A stretch of DNA of 64,000 nt from Chitinophaga sp. (GTDB lineage Bacteria > Bacteroidota > Bacteroidia > Chitinophagales > Chitinophagaceae). Of this stretch, positions 34,989-44,606 are shown piece after piece (positions within the stretch are counted from its first letter, which is position 1; each line of letters opens with the position of its first letter). The translations under genes and the position numbers were made by a program. The DNA lies in assembly GCF_017745275.1 (NCBI RefSeq), contig NZ_JAGHZS010000001.1, positions 186,001-250,000 on the forward strand. The letters are read 5' to 3'. The notes beneath the pieces are model-generated. The model saw only the letters and a program-made list of their open reading frames with translations. It was not told the DNA's origin and searched no databases.

Positions 34989-36797
34989 ATGAACATTCGT
35001 AATATCGCAATCATTGCACACGTAGACCATGGTAAAACTACCCTGGTTGACAAAATCCTTCATCAGACAAACGTATTCCGGGCTAACCAGGAATCAGGCG
35101 AGCTGATCATGGATAGTAACGATCTTGAAAGAGAGCGTGGTATCACCATCTTCAGTAAGAACGCTTCTGTTGAGTACAAGGGAACCAAAATCAACGTTAT
35201 TGATACTCCAGGCCACGCCGACTTTGGTGGTGAAGTGGAAAGGGTATTGAAAATGGCGGATGGTGTTATCCTGTTAGTAGATGCTTTTGAAGGACCTATG
35301 CCTCAAACACGTTTTGTGTTGCAGAAAGCCTTACAGCTGAATCTGAAGCCGATTGTTGTTATCAACAAAGTAGATAAAGCAAACTGCCGTCCTGATGAAG
35401 TACACGATGCTGTTTTTGAATTGTTCTTTAACCTGGATGCTACAGAAGATCAGTTGAATTTCCCAACCTTCTATGGTTCCGGTAAAAATGGCTGGTTCAA
35501 CAGTTCATTAGAACAAAGTGAAGATATTACGCCGCTGATGGATGGTATCCTGCAATATGTGCCGGAGCCTAAAACACCAGAAGGCAACCTGCAAATGCAG
35601 ATTACTTCCCTGGATTACTCTTCTTTCCTGGGTCGTATCGCAGTAGGTAAAGTTACCCGTTCTGCTATCGAAGAAGGTCAGTGGATCACTTTGATGCAGG
35701 CAGATGGTACCGCTAAAAAGCAGAAAGTGCGTGAGCTGTACATCTTTGAAGCGTTAGGTAAGAGAAAAGTAACGAAAGTATATGCTGGTGATATTTGCGC
35801 AGTAGTTGGTATTGAAGGTTTCAACATCGGTGATACTATTGCTGATGCAGAAGAACCAGAAGCATTGCCAGTTATCAGTGTGGATGAACCTACCATGAAC
35901 ATGTTGTTTGGTATTAACAACTCTCCGTTCTTTGGTAAAGATGGTAAGTTTGTTACTTCCCGTCACCTGCGTGATCGTTTAACGAAAGAAACTGAAAAGA
36001 ACCTGGCACTCCGTGTAATGGATTCTGACAGTGCTGATAGTTTCATGGTTTATGGTCGTGGTATCCTGCACTTAGGTGTATTGATTGAGACCATGCGTCG
36101 TGAAGGTTACGAGTTGACCGTTGGTCAGCCACAAGTAATTGTGAAGCATGTGGATGGTAAAAAATGCGAACCGTACGAAACCCTGGTGGTAGACGTTCCG
36201 CAGGATTTTGCCAGCAAGGTAATTGATCTGGTAACCCGTCGTAAAGGTGAGATGCTGATCATGGAAACCAAGGGTGAAATGCAACACCTGGAATTTGAAA
36301 TTCCTTCCCGTGGTTTGATTGGTCTGCGTACACAGATGCTCACTGCTACTGCAGGTGAAGCGGTAATGGCGCACAGATTCAACGATTATAAACCATGGAA
36401 AGGTGCTATCCCAGGCCGTAACAACGGTGTGTTGATTGCGAAAGAAGCAGGTACTACCACCGCTTACTCTCTCGATAAACTGCAGGATAGAGGATCTTTC
36501 TTCGTTGATCCGGGAGAAGAAGTGTATAAGGGTATGATCATTGGTGAAACCAACAAACCAGGTGACCTGGTGGTGAATCCAAACGAAGGAAAGAAACTGA
36601 CCAACATGCGTGCGAGCGGAACTGATGGTGCGGCTAACATTGCGCCTAAAATTCTGATGACACTGGAAGAATGTATGGAGTATATCCAGCACGATGAGTG
36701 TATTGAAGTTACACCTAACTTCATCCGTATGCGTAAAGTTATCCTGGATGAAGAAGAGCGTAAGAGAACTGCTAAGAGCATGAAAGCTGAAGCTTAA
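34989..36797 (+). CDS. typA: Ribosome-associated GTPase TypA/BipA
   Basis: Translational GTPase acting in 50S assembly and stress/cold adaptation. 602 residues, full length. G1 AHVDHGKTTLVD (residues 10-21), RERGITI (switch I), DTPGHADFGGE (G3), NKVDKANC (G4). The C-terminal TypA-specific region is intact: QHLEFEIPSRGLIGLRTQ, HRFNDYKPWKG and NNGVLIAKEAGT. Monocistronic with its own terminator. Codon use is biased toward a few preferred codons, in line with high expression. Confidence 0.97.
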   Translation: MNIRNIAIIAHVDHGKTTLVDKILHQTNVFRANQESGELIMDSNDLERERGITIFSKNASVEYKGTKINVIDTPGHADFGGEVERVLKMADGVILLVDAFEGPMPQTRFVLQKALQLNLKPIVVINKVDKANCRPDEVHDAVFELFFNLDATEDQLNFPTFYGSGKNGWFNSSLEQSEDITPLMDGILQYVPEPKTPEGNLQMQITSLDYSSFLGRIAVGKVTRSAIEEGQWITLMQADGTAKKQKVRELYIFEALGKRKVTKVYAGDICAVVGIEGFNIGDTIADAEEPEALPVISVDEPTMNMLFGINNSPFFGKDGKFVTSRHLRDRLTKETEKNLALRVMDSDSADSFMVYGRGILHLGVLIETMRREGYELTVGQPQVIVKHVDGKKCEPYETLVVDVPQDFASKVIDLVTRRKGEMLIMETKGEMQHLEFEIPSRGLIGLRTQMLTATAGEAVMAHRFNDYKPWKGAIPGRNNGVLIAKEAGTTTAYSLDKLQDRGSFFVDPGEEVYKGMIIGETNKPGDLVVNPNEGKKLTNMRASGTDGAANIAPKILMTLEECMEYIQHDECIEVTPNFIRMRKVILDEEERKRTAKSMKAEA

Positions 36798-36821
36798 TTG
36801 CTTTGTAAGATAAACTAGTGA

Positions 36822-36866
36822 AAAAAGAAAAACCCGCTCCGATTACCGGAGCGGGTTTTTCTTTTT
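36822..36866 (+). terminator. Rho-independent terminator after typA
   Basis: 20-bp perfect stem (36822-36841 and 36847-36866) with a GC-rich top, 5-base loop, A-tract before and T-tract after. Confidence 0.95.
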
Positions 36867-36879
36867 CGGGGTTAAGGGT

Positions 36880-36912
36880 CAAAAAAATCCCCGCCCAGGA
36901 CAAGGCAGGGAT
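36880..36912 (-). terminator. Rho-independent terminator for recA
   Basis: Minus-strand stem of 9 bp with one wobble (36904-36912 with 36887-36895), 8-base loop, then seven Ts (complement of 36881-36887). Located about 120 bases past the recA stop, back-to-back with the typA terminator. Confidence 0.8.
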
Positions 36913-37016
36913 GTGCATACTAACCCAATGCTTACTAAAACTAAAACTAACTTCTGTGTATATCTTTAAAGTAAGATTTAATCAAAATGTATTGACAACG
37001 TTCAAAAAGCGATCAC

Positions 37017-37046
37017 TTATTCACCAGCATCTTATTCACCAGCATC
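37017..37046 (-). repeat. 15-bp tandem duplication of the recA 3' end including the stop codon
   Basis: On the minus strand GATGCTGGTGAATAA occurs twice head to tail: 37046-37032 (last four recA codons plus stop) and 37031-37017. The second copy is in frame, so it supplies a duplicate stop with four sense codons between. Confidence 0.95.
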
Positions 37047-38045
37047 CTGCTTTTCCTGGATCTTTACTTTAATCTTCGTTTCGATTTCTGTTGCCAGTTC
37101 AGGATTATCGCTCAGCAATTGTTTTACTGCATCACGGCCCTGACCTAATTTATTGGTATCATAGCTAAACCAGCTACCACTTTTCTGGATCACACCATAT
37201 TCAACCCCCATGTCAATGATCTCTCCCATTTTGGAAACTCCCTGGCCATAGATGATATCAAATTCAGCCTGGCGGAATGGTGGAGCTACTTTATTCTTTA
37301 CTACTTTTATTTTCACGCGGTTACCAATTGCTTCGTCACCATCTTTGATCTGGCTCATACGACGTATGTCGAGCCTTACAGATGCGTAGAACTTCAGCGC
37401 ATTACCACCGGTGGTTGTTTCAGGATTACCGAACATCACACCTATCTTTTCACGTAATTGGTTAATAAATATGCAGCAGCAATTTGTTTTGGAAATGGTA
37501 GCGGTTAACTTACGCAGCGCCTGTGACATCAAACGGGCTTGTAATCCCATTTTACTTTCACCCATTTCTCCTTCCAGTTCACTTTTGGGTACCAGGGCAG
37601 CCACAGAGTCGATTACTACTACATCTACTGCGCCGGAGAGAATCAGGCGGTCTGCAATTTCCAGTGCCTGCTCACCATGATCTGGTTGTGATATCAACAG
37701 GGAATCTACGTCTACTCCCAGTCTTCTTGCATAAGTGCTGTCAAAAGCATGCTCCGCATCTATAATAGCGCAGATACCACCTTTCTTTTGTGCTTCTGCA
37801 ATAGTATGTATCGCAATAGTGGTTTTACCGGAGGACTCAGGTCCATATATCTCAATAATTCTTCCTTTCGGTAAACCTCCAATTCCAAGTGCAATATCAA
37901 GACCCAGAGACCCGGTGGAAATAACCTCCATAGGTGCTTCTGCTTTTTCTCCCATCATCATCACAGATCCCTTACCGAAATCTTTCTCGATCTTGTCCAT
38001 TGTGAGGCGCAGGGCCTTCAGTTTTTCTGCATTGGCTGTAGACAT
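37032..38045 (-). CDS. recA: Recombinase RecA
   Basis: Forms the presynaptic filament for homologous recombination. 337 residues. Walker [10 protein letters not shown] (about residues 69-77), catalytic Glu in [10 protein letters not shown], Walker [14 protein letters not shown]1 region, and L2 [21 protein letters not shown]. The C-terminus is short and ends KQDAGE rather than with a long acidic tail. No LexA box is visible upstream, consistent with many Bacteroidota lacking classical SOS control. The 3' end has a tandem duplication. Confidence 0.98.
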   Translation of the reverse strand: MSTANAEKLKALRLTMDKIEKDFGKGSVMMMGEKAEAPMEVISTGSLGLDIALGIGGLPKGRIIEIYGPESSGKTTIAIHTIAEAQKKGGICAIIDAEHAFDSTYARRLGVDVDSLLISQPDHGEQALEIADRLILSGAVDVVVIDSVAALVPKSELEGEMGESKMGLQARLMSQALRKLTATISKTNCCCIFINQLREKIGVMFGNPETTTGGNALKFYASVRLDIRRMSQIKDGDEAIGNRVKIKVVKNKVAPPFRQAEFDIIYGQGVSKMGEIIDMGVEYGVIQKSGSWFSYDTNKLGQGRDAVKQLLSDNPELATEIETKIKVKIQEKQDAGE

Positions 38046-38061
38046 GTTATTAATGTTTTTA

Positions 38062-38069
38062 CAAATTTA
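38062..38069 (-). promoter_or_regulatory. Candidate -7 promoter element for recA
   Basis: TAAATTTG on the minus strand is an exact TAnnTTTG match; a TTG lies about 15 bases upstream of it. Transcription near 38057 would give a leader of about 12 bases. Confidence 0.5.
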
Positions 38070-38625
38070 AAAGATAGCTGATCACAATTAGAAAGCATGT
38101 TAATTGGATTGCTAAGTTATAACCTAATTTTTTATTTTCCTAAATTTTTTAGCAATTTCTTTTAAATGCTAAATTAAATAGTATTTGCTTTTGTATCTTA
38201 TTGATTACCCTTGTTTGTTGCTTAACAGCTTCATCTTTAAAGGTTAATCCCTAACGACATAACAAAGATGCGAACCCATTACGCATTGAATATGCGTATC
38301 AACAAACGACTCAAAAAAATTATAGACCCCCGAAAATGAGAATTCTACTGCATTTTTAAAAAGCGTAGTTATACGCTTGAGTATCAGCGCAGAAAGTTTG
38401 ACTTTTGTATTGTCAAGTTTAGTTGTTGAAAGTTAATCCCCCTACTGTTTGTTAAGATTGTTTGTTAGCCTGCCTTGTGGCCTTGCATCCAATGTGTGTA
38501 AGTGATACAGTGAAGTGGTCCAGGTTAAACCCCAAAATTTTTTTTAGCCATTCTATATACTGTTCTTCCTGTTCCCTGTATGGATATCCAGCAGGGAATA
38601 AGAAAATAGAGTGGCCATTAACCCC
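38070..38625. other. Long AT-rich intergenic region upstream of recA with two small hairpins
   Basis: No convincing ORF. Two perfect hairpins: TACGCAT/ATGCGTA at 38280-38298 (7-bp arms, 5-base loop) and AAGCGTA/TACGCTT at 38361-38378 (7-bp arms, 4-base loop). Read on the minus strand, the second is followed by TTTTTAAAAA like a weak terminator, so a short minus-strand RNA ending there is possible. TTGAC...GTCAA at about 38398 is a small dyad. No tRNA fold is seen. It is the largest gene-free stretch in the window. Confidence 0.4.
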
Positions 38626-39321
38626 TTATTTTACCAGGATCCAGCAGCCGGCCAGTTGAGAAACAATACCAATCAGGAAACCAATGTAAATTTCGCGGGG
38701 TGTATGCGCATCCAGCACCATCCGGGCGGTGGCCACAACAGCCGCAATAAAGAAAGTGATAACCAGGGGGACGGTTACATTCATATGCATTCCCCACATC
38801 AGCGACAATAAGAATCCAATGACGCCGCCCCAGCCAACAGTATGCATGCTGGTTTTGATAAAGTTATTGGAGATAAAAGAAATGCAGACACTGATAAAAA
38901 TGCCCAGAAAGAAAGCCGTATAGAATCTTGGCGCCCGGCCTTCCTGTAAAAAAGTATAAAATGCCCAGAAGTAATACGTGATCATAGCTACGTAAGGAAT
39001 AATCCTGTCGCGTTGCGTTTTCATGTATACCGAGGACACAAACTTCAACGCTTTGGCCAGCAACATAGTTAGTACCGGAAAGCCAATACTGATAATGGCT
39101 ACCCGGAAATATAACATGTCGAAAGCAAAACGTTTACTGATAGTTTTAAACGCTACCATGTATTCCGGAATAGACTCCAGCACCAAAAACGTTACCAGCA
39201 GCGGAATGAACAGCGGATGTGTAAGGTAGGAAATGACCTGGGCGAGGGATCGCATTGCCGGTGAAAACTCCGGCGCCGCCTGTAAATTCCCGTTCCGGTC
39301 TAAAACTGCATGTTCTTGCAT
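38626..39321 (-). CDS. PAP2-like multi-pass membrane protein
   Basis: 231 residues and about six helices. TSMHTVGWGGVIGF and ARMVLDAHTPREIYIGFLIG have the spacing of the SGH and SRxxxxxHxxxD motifs of PAP2 phosphatases, with the two histidines kept but the Ser/Arg of the motif changed (M-L-D-A-H). It may be a lipid or isoprenoid phosphatase, or a non-catalytic relative. It starts 14 bases after the rpoN stop on the same strand, an association seen in other Bacteroidota as far as I recall. The N-terminal 20 residues are cytoplasmic. Confidence 0.7.
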   Translation of the reverse strand: MQEHAVLDRNGNLQAAPEFSPAMRSLAQVISYLTHPLFIPLLVTFLVLESIPEYMVAFKTISKRFAFDMLYFRVAIISIGFPVLTMLLAKALKFVSSVYMKTQRDRIIPYVAMITYYFWAFYTFLQEGRAPRFYTAFFLGIFISVCISFISNNFIKTSMHTVGWGGVIGFLLSLMWGMHMNVTVPLVITFFIAAVVATARMVLDAHTPREIYIGFLIGIVSQLAGCWILVK

Positions 39322-39335
39322 GGTATATATTGTGC

Positions 39336-40823
39336 TTATAATTCTTTACGTAAACGGGCTACCGGTATATTCAGCTGCTCCCTGTATTTGGCCACCGTAC
39401 GGCGGGCAATATTATATCCTTTGTCCTGCAACATCTTCGTCAGATTTTCATCACTGAGCGGCTTGCGCTTGTTTTCCGCTTCTATCAGATCCGATAAAAT
39501 CTTCTTTACCTCTCTCGTAGATACTTCTTCTCCACTGTCGGTAGACAAAGATTCGGAGAAGAAAAACTTCAGCTTAAAGGTACCAAACTCCGTTTGTACA
39601 TATTTGCTATTGGCTACCCGGCTTACCGTAGAGATGTCCAGTTGTGTGCGATCCGCGATATCTTTCAGGATCATTGGCTTCATCGTGGTTTCATCTCCCG
39701 TAAGGAAAAATTCGCGCTGATAATCCATGATAGACTCCATGGTAGACAGTAACGTATGTTGCCGCTGCTTAATAGCATCTATAAACCATTTGGCGGCATC
39801 AATTTTTTGCTTGATAAATAATACTGCTTCTTTCTGACGCTTATCCTTTTTATCACCACGGTCATATTCTTTCAGCATTTCACGGTAACCTCCGGAAATA
39901 CGCAGATCAGGTGCATTGCGGGAATTCAGTGTGAGTTCCAGCTTGCCGGCATTATTTAAGATGAAGAAGTCCGGCAGTACATAGCTTTCCGCTTTATTCA
40001 GCGTGGCAAAATTGCCACCTGGTTTGGGCGTTAGCTTAATAATCTGTGTAATGGCTTCTTTCAGGCCTTCGTCCGTTAAACTCAGCGCCTTTTGTATTTT
40101 CTCGTAGTGCTTCTTGGTAAACTCGTCGAAGTAATTTTCCAGGATGAGATAAGCATTGTGTACGCCTTCATCATCCTGCGATTTACGCTTCAATTGCAGC
40201 AATAAGCATTCTTTCAGATCGGTGGCGCATACGCCGGCCGGATCGAAATCCTGTATTTTCTTAATCAGCGTATGAATCTCTTCTTCTGTGGTGTCAATAT
40301 TCTGGGAAAAAGACAGGTCATCTACCATGGAACTGACTTCCCGGCGCAAATATCCATCATCATCAATACTGCCAATGATATGTTCTGCAATGGCGTTCTG
40401 GTGGTCATCCAGTTCCAGCATGCCCAATTGACTTAGTAAGTGCTCGTGGAAGGAAGTTTCCACCCGGATAGGAATGGTTTTATTACTTTCATCCGGATCG
40501 GGATAATTATCATCGCGTAATTTGTAATCCGCCACATCATCGTCGCTGTCACTTACATATTCAGAAATATCTATATTGTCGTATTCATTTTCACTGCCAT
40601 CGGGTTCAAATTCATCCTCTTCAGCAGGGCTTTCAAACTCGTCCTGCTCTTTAAATTCATCTTCACCGGCTTCTTCACCGTATTCGAGGGCAGGGTTTTC
40701 TTCCAGTTCTTCTTTGATTCTTTCTTCCAGGTTGACAGTAGGTACCTGCAGCAATTTCATAAGCTGAATTTGCTGAGGTGAAAGCTTCTGTAATAATTTT
40801 TGCTGTTGTGTCTGCTTTAGCAT
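39336..40823 (-). CDS. rpoN: RNA polymerase sigma-54 factor RpoN
   Basis: 495 residues. Region I: QQQKLLQKLSPQQIQLMKLLQVPTVNLEERIKEE (residues 6-39), the Gln/Leu-rich activator-interacting part. Region II is a strongly acidic stretch (about residues 40-105). Region III follows with the core-binding domain, the DNA-contact HTH (LDISTVSRVANSKYVQTEFG) and the terminal RpoN box ARRTVAKYREQ. It depends on AAA+ activators, none of which is in this window. A one-mismatch -7 element (AAATTTTG) lies close to the start codon. Confidence 0.97.
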   Translation of the reverse strand: MLKQTQQQKLLQKLSPQQIQLMKLLQVPTVNLEERIKEELEENPALEYGEEAGEDEFKEQDEFESPAEEDEFEPDGSENEYDNIDISEYVSDSDDDVADYKLRDDNYPDPDESNKTIPIRVETSFHEHLLSQLGMLELDDHQNAIAEHIIGSIDDDGYLRREVSSMVDDLSFSQNIDTTEEEIHTLIKKIQDFDPAGVCATDLKECLLLQLKRKSQDDEGVHNAYLILENYFDEFTKKHYEKIQKALSLTDEGLKEAITQIIKLTPKPGGNFATLNKAESYVLPDFFILNNAGKLELTLNSRNAPDLRISGGYREMLKEYDRGDKKDKRQKEAVLFIKQKIDAAKWFIDAIKQRQHTLLSTMESIMDYQREFFLTGDETTMKPMILKDIADRTQLDISTVSRVANSKYVQTEFGTFKLKFFFSESLSTDSGEEVSTREVKKILSDLIEAENKRKPLSDENLTKMLQDKGYNIARRTVAKYREQLNIPVARLRKEL

Positions 40824-40866
40824 AATTGTTTCCCAGGGGGCAAAATTTTTAACAGCAGCCAGCTTT

Positions 40867-40945
40867 TAGCTTTTAGTGATTAGTAAATGCAGCGAAGATG
40901 ATGTTTTTGCAGATGTCCGCTGCATTTACTAATCGCTAAAAGCTA
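40867..40945 (-). terminator. Long hairpin after rnhB
   Basis: 28-base arms 40867-40894 and 40918-40945, complementary except for one wobble, loop 23 bases. The outer flanks contain AGCTTTTAGC-type repeats and add imperfect pairing. It sits between the rnhB stop and the rpoN start. Confidence 0.8.
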
Positions 40946-40960
40946 ATGGCTAACAGCTAG

Positions 40961-41605
40961 CTATAAGTCCAGTTCTAATTGCTCCGGCAACAAACGGAAT
41001 GTTTTACGATGATAGGGCGTATCGCCAAATTCCCGTATCGCATCGCGGTGTTGCTTAGTCGGATAACCTTTATTCACATCCCAACCGAAATGAGGATAGC
41101 TGGCATGTAACTGCTGCATATATTCATCCCGGTAGGTTTTGGCCAGAATAGAAGCCGCTGCAATGGAAGCATAAATACCATCGCCTTGTATAATACATGC
41201 GTGAGGAATACTCCCATATGCATAAAAGCGGTTACCATCTACCAATATGAACTCCGGTTGTTGCTGTAGCTTCTCCAATGCCAGATGCATAGCTTTGAAG
41301 GAAGCCTTTAATATATTTATCTTGTCTATTTCTACGTTATCCACACTCGCTACGGCATAGCATATAGCTTTTTTCTCGATCACTGTCCGTAGTTTCTCCC
41401 GGTCGGCTGCTTTCATCTGTTTGGAATCATTCAGCAACGGGTGCCTGAATTTCCTGGGCAGTATCACTGCCGCTGCAAATACGGGACCCGCCAGGCATCC
41501 TCTTCCGGCTTCATCACAGCCGGCTTCTGTTAATAATTCCTGATGATAAGAAAGTAGCAAATCCTGATATATTAAGCCGGGTAAAATTACAAGATTAATG
41601 CACAA
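40961..41605 (-). CDS. rnhB: Ribonuclease HII
   Basis: Removes ribonucleotides from DNA duplexes. 214 residues as listed. Motifs: AGCDEAGRGCLAGP (about residues 32-45, catalytic Asp-Glu), ILVDGNRF (second Asp) and GYPTKQHRDAI, with the last Asp near the C-terminus. The N-terminus before LLTEAGCDE is long for the family; a TTG at about 41557 (LLLSYHQEL) would give a more typical start. Either way the catalytic core is intact. Confidence 0.94.
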   Translation of the reverse strand: MCINLVILPGLIYQDLLLSYHQELLTEAGCDEAGRGCLAGPVFAAAVILPRKFRHPLLNDSKQMKAADREKLRTVIEKKAICYAVASVDNVEIDKINILKASFKAMHLALEKLQQQPEFILVDGNRFYAYGSIPHACIIQGDGIYASIAAASILAKTYRDEYMQQLHASYPHFGWDVNKGYPTKQHRDAIREFGDTPYHRKTFRLLPEQLELDL

Positions 41606-41650
41606 GGAACAAGGGCTGTGGAATTTTGAAGGAATACTGCAGTATTGCGC

Positions 41651-42088
41651 TTAATCCTTCTTAAACAGATCTTTGAAATTCTGTTTGAAATCCGTCCATT
41701 CCTTATCAGATTTTTTCATCAGCTGATCAGCCGCTAAACGGGTGCTATCCCAGGTTTCTGCACTGCTGTTTTTTACTTCTTCCAGCTTCTTATTCATCTG
41801 TGCCTTTAATGTTGCCAGTTTTTTCCGCGCTGCTTCACTTTTCTCATCACCATCTTTTTTCAACTCAGCACTGGTCTGGTCGATGTCTTTAATCCTTTCA
41901 CGGATCGCATCTTCTGCCAGTTGTTTTTGCTCGGATAAATAATCACCGGTATTGCTGGCAGCAGATTTCAACTCATCACCTGCTTTCTGCAGATTTTCCT
42001 TTACCTCTTCCTTTTTTTCCTGCTGACTGCTACTCTCATTGCAGGCGAAAAATGCGGCGAGGCCTATTATTAAAAATATTTTTTTCAT
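41651..42088 (-). CDS. Coiled-coil lipoprotein of unknown function
   Basis: The start at MKKIFLIIGLAAFFAC (42088) gives a clean lipoprotein signal (lipobox AFFAC, Cys16); the ATG at 42109 only adds seven polar residues. The mature part, about 130 residues, is almost wholly helical and charged: EEVKENLQKAGDELKSAA, EDAIRERIKDIDQTSAELKKDGD, AARKKLATLKAQMNKKLEEV. Such proteins can span the periplasm or bind the cell wall, but no function is known. Located upstream of rnhB on the same strand. Confidence 0.75.
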   Translation of the reverse strand: MKKIFLIIGLAAFFACNESSSQQEKKEEVKENLQKAGDELKSAASNTGDYLSEQKQLAEDAIRERIKDIDQTSAELKKDGDEKSEAARKKLATLKAQMNKKLEEVKNSSAETWDSTRLAADQLMKKSDKEWTDFKQNFKDLFKKD

Positions 42089-42295
42089 GCTGCAATCGTT
42101 TTTTTTCAAGGTAATAAAATATTGGCATAGCCTATAGGCTCTACCCCCTTATCAAAACATATTCCAGTTTTTGGCATCCCGGCGGCATCATATAAAAATA
42201 ATTATCAGATAAGTACGCCATTGATCCCTATACCTGCGCCTGGTAACGAAAAAAAGGCTAGGTTTGAGGTCCTTAAAAACAAAACCTGACTTAAT

Positions 42296-44458
42296 ATGAG
42301 AAAAAAATTACTGGTTTTGCTCTTATTGCTTAGCGTAAGTATCAAGTGGGCTAAAGCAGACGAGGGCATGTGGCTTCCTTATTTACTGGGGCAGCAAACC
42401 TACAATGACATGGTAAAGAAGGGGCTGAAGCTTACCAAAGAGCAACTGTATAGCATCAACAAAGCCTCTCTCAAAGATGCCATTGTTATTTTTGGTGGTG
42501 GATGTACGGGAGAAATTGTAAGCAATGAAGGTCTCATTTTCACCAATCACCACTGCGGATACGGCGCTATTGCAGCCGCCAGCTCAGTAGAACACAATTA
42601 CCTGAAAAACGGTTTCTACGCAAAAAATAAACAGGAAGAAATCGCTTCTTCCCAGTTGTCAGTACAATTCCTGGTGAAAGTAGACGATGTGACCAAACAG
42701 GTGGAAGAGGCTGTAAAGGGCCTTGATGGCGCTGAAAGAGCGAAAAAAGAACAACAGGCTTATGGCGAAATCATTACCAAAGCTACTGCCAATACCGGCT
42801 ACGAAGCCAAGGTAATTCCAATGTTCAAAGGCAACCAGTACCTGCTGTTTGTGTACGAACGCTTTAAAGATATCCGCCTGGTAGGAACACCTCCTGAAAG
42901 TGTGGGTAAATTTGGTGGTGACACCGACAACTGGGAATGGCCACGTCATACCGGCGACTTCTCCATCTTCCGCGTGTACACCGGCAAAGACGGTAAACCT
43001 GCTCCCTACGCAGCAGACAACGTTCCCCTGAAACCTAAACATTTCCTGCCTGTATCTATCAAAGGAGTAAAGGAAAATGATTACGCCATGATTTTTGGCT
43101 ACCCTGGCGGTACCAACCGCTATGAAACCTCTTATGGTATCCAGTTGAAAACAGCTATCGAGAACCCATTCCTGGTGAACCTGAGAGATGTAAGGCTCAA
43201 GGCTATGTTTGAGCAAATGAAGAAAGATCCTGCAGTAAAACTGCAATTGGCTTCCTCTTATGCCGGCATCGCTAACTACTGGAAATTCTTCGACGGGGAA
43301 ACCAAACAACTCGAAAAACATGGTGTGCTGGCCGAAAAGCAAAAAGAAGAAGCTGCTTTTGCAAAATGGGCACAGGATAAACCAGAGTTTGCCAATATTC
43401 TCCGCGACTACGAAGCTAATTATAAAGCATGGACTCCCTATGCTAAACAGCGTGTTTACCTGAATGAAGGTATCCTGGGTTCTCCGGTGGCAGCTTTCGC
43501 CGCTTCATTAATGGGTGTTGAAAAAGCCCTGGTAACACCAGGCGCCCCTAAAGATGCAGTAAAGCAAGCTATAGAAGCTGCTGATAAAGCAAGAACCACT
43601 TTCCTCGAAGGTGAAAACAAGCCAAGCGATCAGAAAATTCTTGCAGCTACCTGCCGTATGTATTATAATGATGTGGCGAAAGAGCAACAACCTGCTGCGT
43701 TTTACGATGGTCTGAAGGCAAAATATGGCAGCCTGGATGAGGAAAATACTTACCGTACCTGGGCCGCTGCATTAATGAACAATACCTTCATTTTTGATGA
43801 TGCCAAATGGAAAGCATTCGTATCTAACCCGGATGCAGTAACCCTGCAGAATGATCCTGCATTTGCTTACGCCAGTACTTTTATTAAGAATTTTGTAGGT
43901 AAATACCTGCCAATATACAACCAGTTCGTGGCTAAGAATAATGATCTGGGCCGCACTTACCTGAAAGGCGTCATGCAGATGAATCCTAATGCCAACAGGT
44001 ACCCGGATGCTAACTTTACCATGCGCTTGTCTTATGGTCAGGTAAAGCCATATTCTCCACGTGATGCTGTACACTACGATTACGTTACCACCATGAAAGG
44101 TGTAATCGAAAAATATGTACCGGGCGATTACGAATTTGATCTGCCTGCCAATTATGTAGATCTATACAATAAAAAAGACTTCGGTCAATATAAAGATGCC
44201 CGCAAAAATGATATCGTAGTAGGTTTTATTACTACTAATGACATCACCGGCGGTAACTCCGGTTCTCCTGTTATCAATGCTAACGGAGAACTGATCGGTC
44301 TTGCTTTCGATGGTAACTACGAAGCACTGAGCCACAAAATTCAGTTTGATTCCGAATACAATCGTACTATCTGTGTTGATGTACGCTATGTATTATGGTG
44401 CATCGAAAAACTGGGTGGTGCTAAGAATATTATCAATGAGCTGAAGCTGGTGAAATAA
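42296..44458 (+). CDS. S46 family dipeptidyl peptidase, DPP7-like
   Basis: 720 residues, secreted (signal to about residue 21, KWAKA). A periplasmic exopeptidase that removes dipeptides from the N-terminus of oligopeptides. Triad: His in FTNHHCGYGAI (about residue 84), Asp in GDTDNWEWPRHTGDFS (about 205), Ser in GGNSGSPV (about 655). FDGNYEA has Gly where DPP11 carries Arg (FDRNWE), which points to DPP7-type preference for hydrophobic P1 residues. NRTICVDVRYVLWCIEKLGG matches the family C-terminus. Monocistronic, terminator present. Confidence 0.93.
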   Translation: MRKKLLVLLLLLSVSIKWAKADEGMWLPYLLGQQTYNDMVKKGLKLTKEQLYSINKASLKDAIVIFGGGCTGEIVSNEGLIFTNHHCGYGAIAAASSVEHNYLKNGFYAKNKQEEIASSQLSVQFLVKVDDVTKQVEEAVKGLDGAERAKKEQQAYGEIITKATANTGYEAKVIPMFKGNQYLLFVYERFKDIRLVGTPPESVGKFGGDTDNWEWPRHTGDFSIFRVYTGKDGKPAPYAADNVPLKPKHFLPVSIKGVKENDYAMIFGYPGGTNRYETSYGIQLKTAIENPFLVNLRDVRLKAMFEQMKKDPAVKLQLASSYAGIANYWKFFDGETKQLEKHGVLAEKQKEEAAFAKWAQDKPEFANILRDYEANYKAWTPYAKQRVYLNEGILGSPVAAFAASLMGVEKALVTPGAPKDAVKQAIEAADKARTTFLEGENKPSDQKILAATCRMYYNDVAKEQQPAAFYDGLKAKYGSLDEENTYRTWAAALMNNTFIFDDAKWKAFVSNPDAVTLQNDPAFAYASTFIKNFVGKYLPIYNQFVAKNNDLGRTYLKGVMQMNPNANRYPDANFTMRLSYGQVKPYSPRDAVHYDYVTTMKGVIEKYVPGDYEFDLPANYVDLYNKKDFGQYKDARKNDIVVGFITTNDITGGNSGSPVINANGELIGLAFDGNYEALSHKIQFDSEYNRTICVDVRYVLWCIEKLGGAKNIINELKLVK

Positions 44459-44483
44459 AGCCTGCAGATGTTTTTAAAGAGAT

Positions 44484-44518
44484 GTCCCGTGTCGGTTATA
44501 CCGGCACGGGATTTTTTT
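44484..44518 (+). terminator. Terminator after the S46 peptidase gene
   Basis: CCCGTGTCGG pairs with CCGGCACGGG (44486-44495 and 44501-44510, one wobble), 5-base loop, then ATTTTTTT. Confidence 0.9.
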
Positions 44519-44606
44519 ATCCCGATATTCTGTTAACCGGCAAACTTTTTTTTGATCAGGCTGTTATCCGGAAAAGGCCTTGTTCAAAACTATATAACAA
44601 CCGTGC

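Noticed and set aside
38462..38659. 65-codon plus-strand frame upstream of the PAP2-like gene stop
   Set aside because: Runs antisense into the PAP2-like gene, cysteine/serine-rich without motif, and no promoter; treated as chance.
41633..41646. AATACTGCAGTATT palindrome between rnhB and the coiled-coil lipoprotein gene
   Set aside because: Short, loop-less and without T-run; not a terminator or a recognisable operator.
42129..42140. AGCCTATAGGCT palindrome upstream of the S46 peptidase gene
   Set aside because: 12-base palindrome with no supporting promoter and no second copy; expected by chance in 64 kb.
42659..43342. 227-codon minus-strand frame opposite the S46 peptidase gene
   Set aside because: Antisense shadow of a strongly conserved gene; composition reflects codon bias of the true gene.
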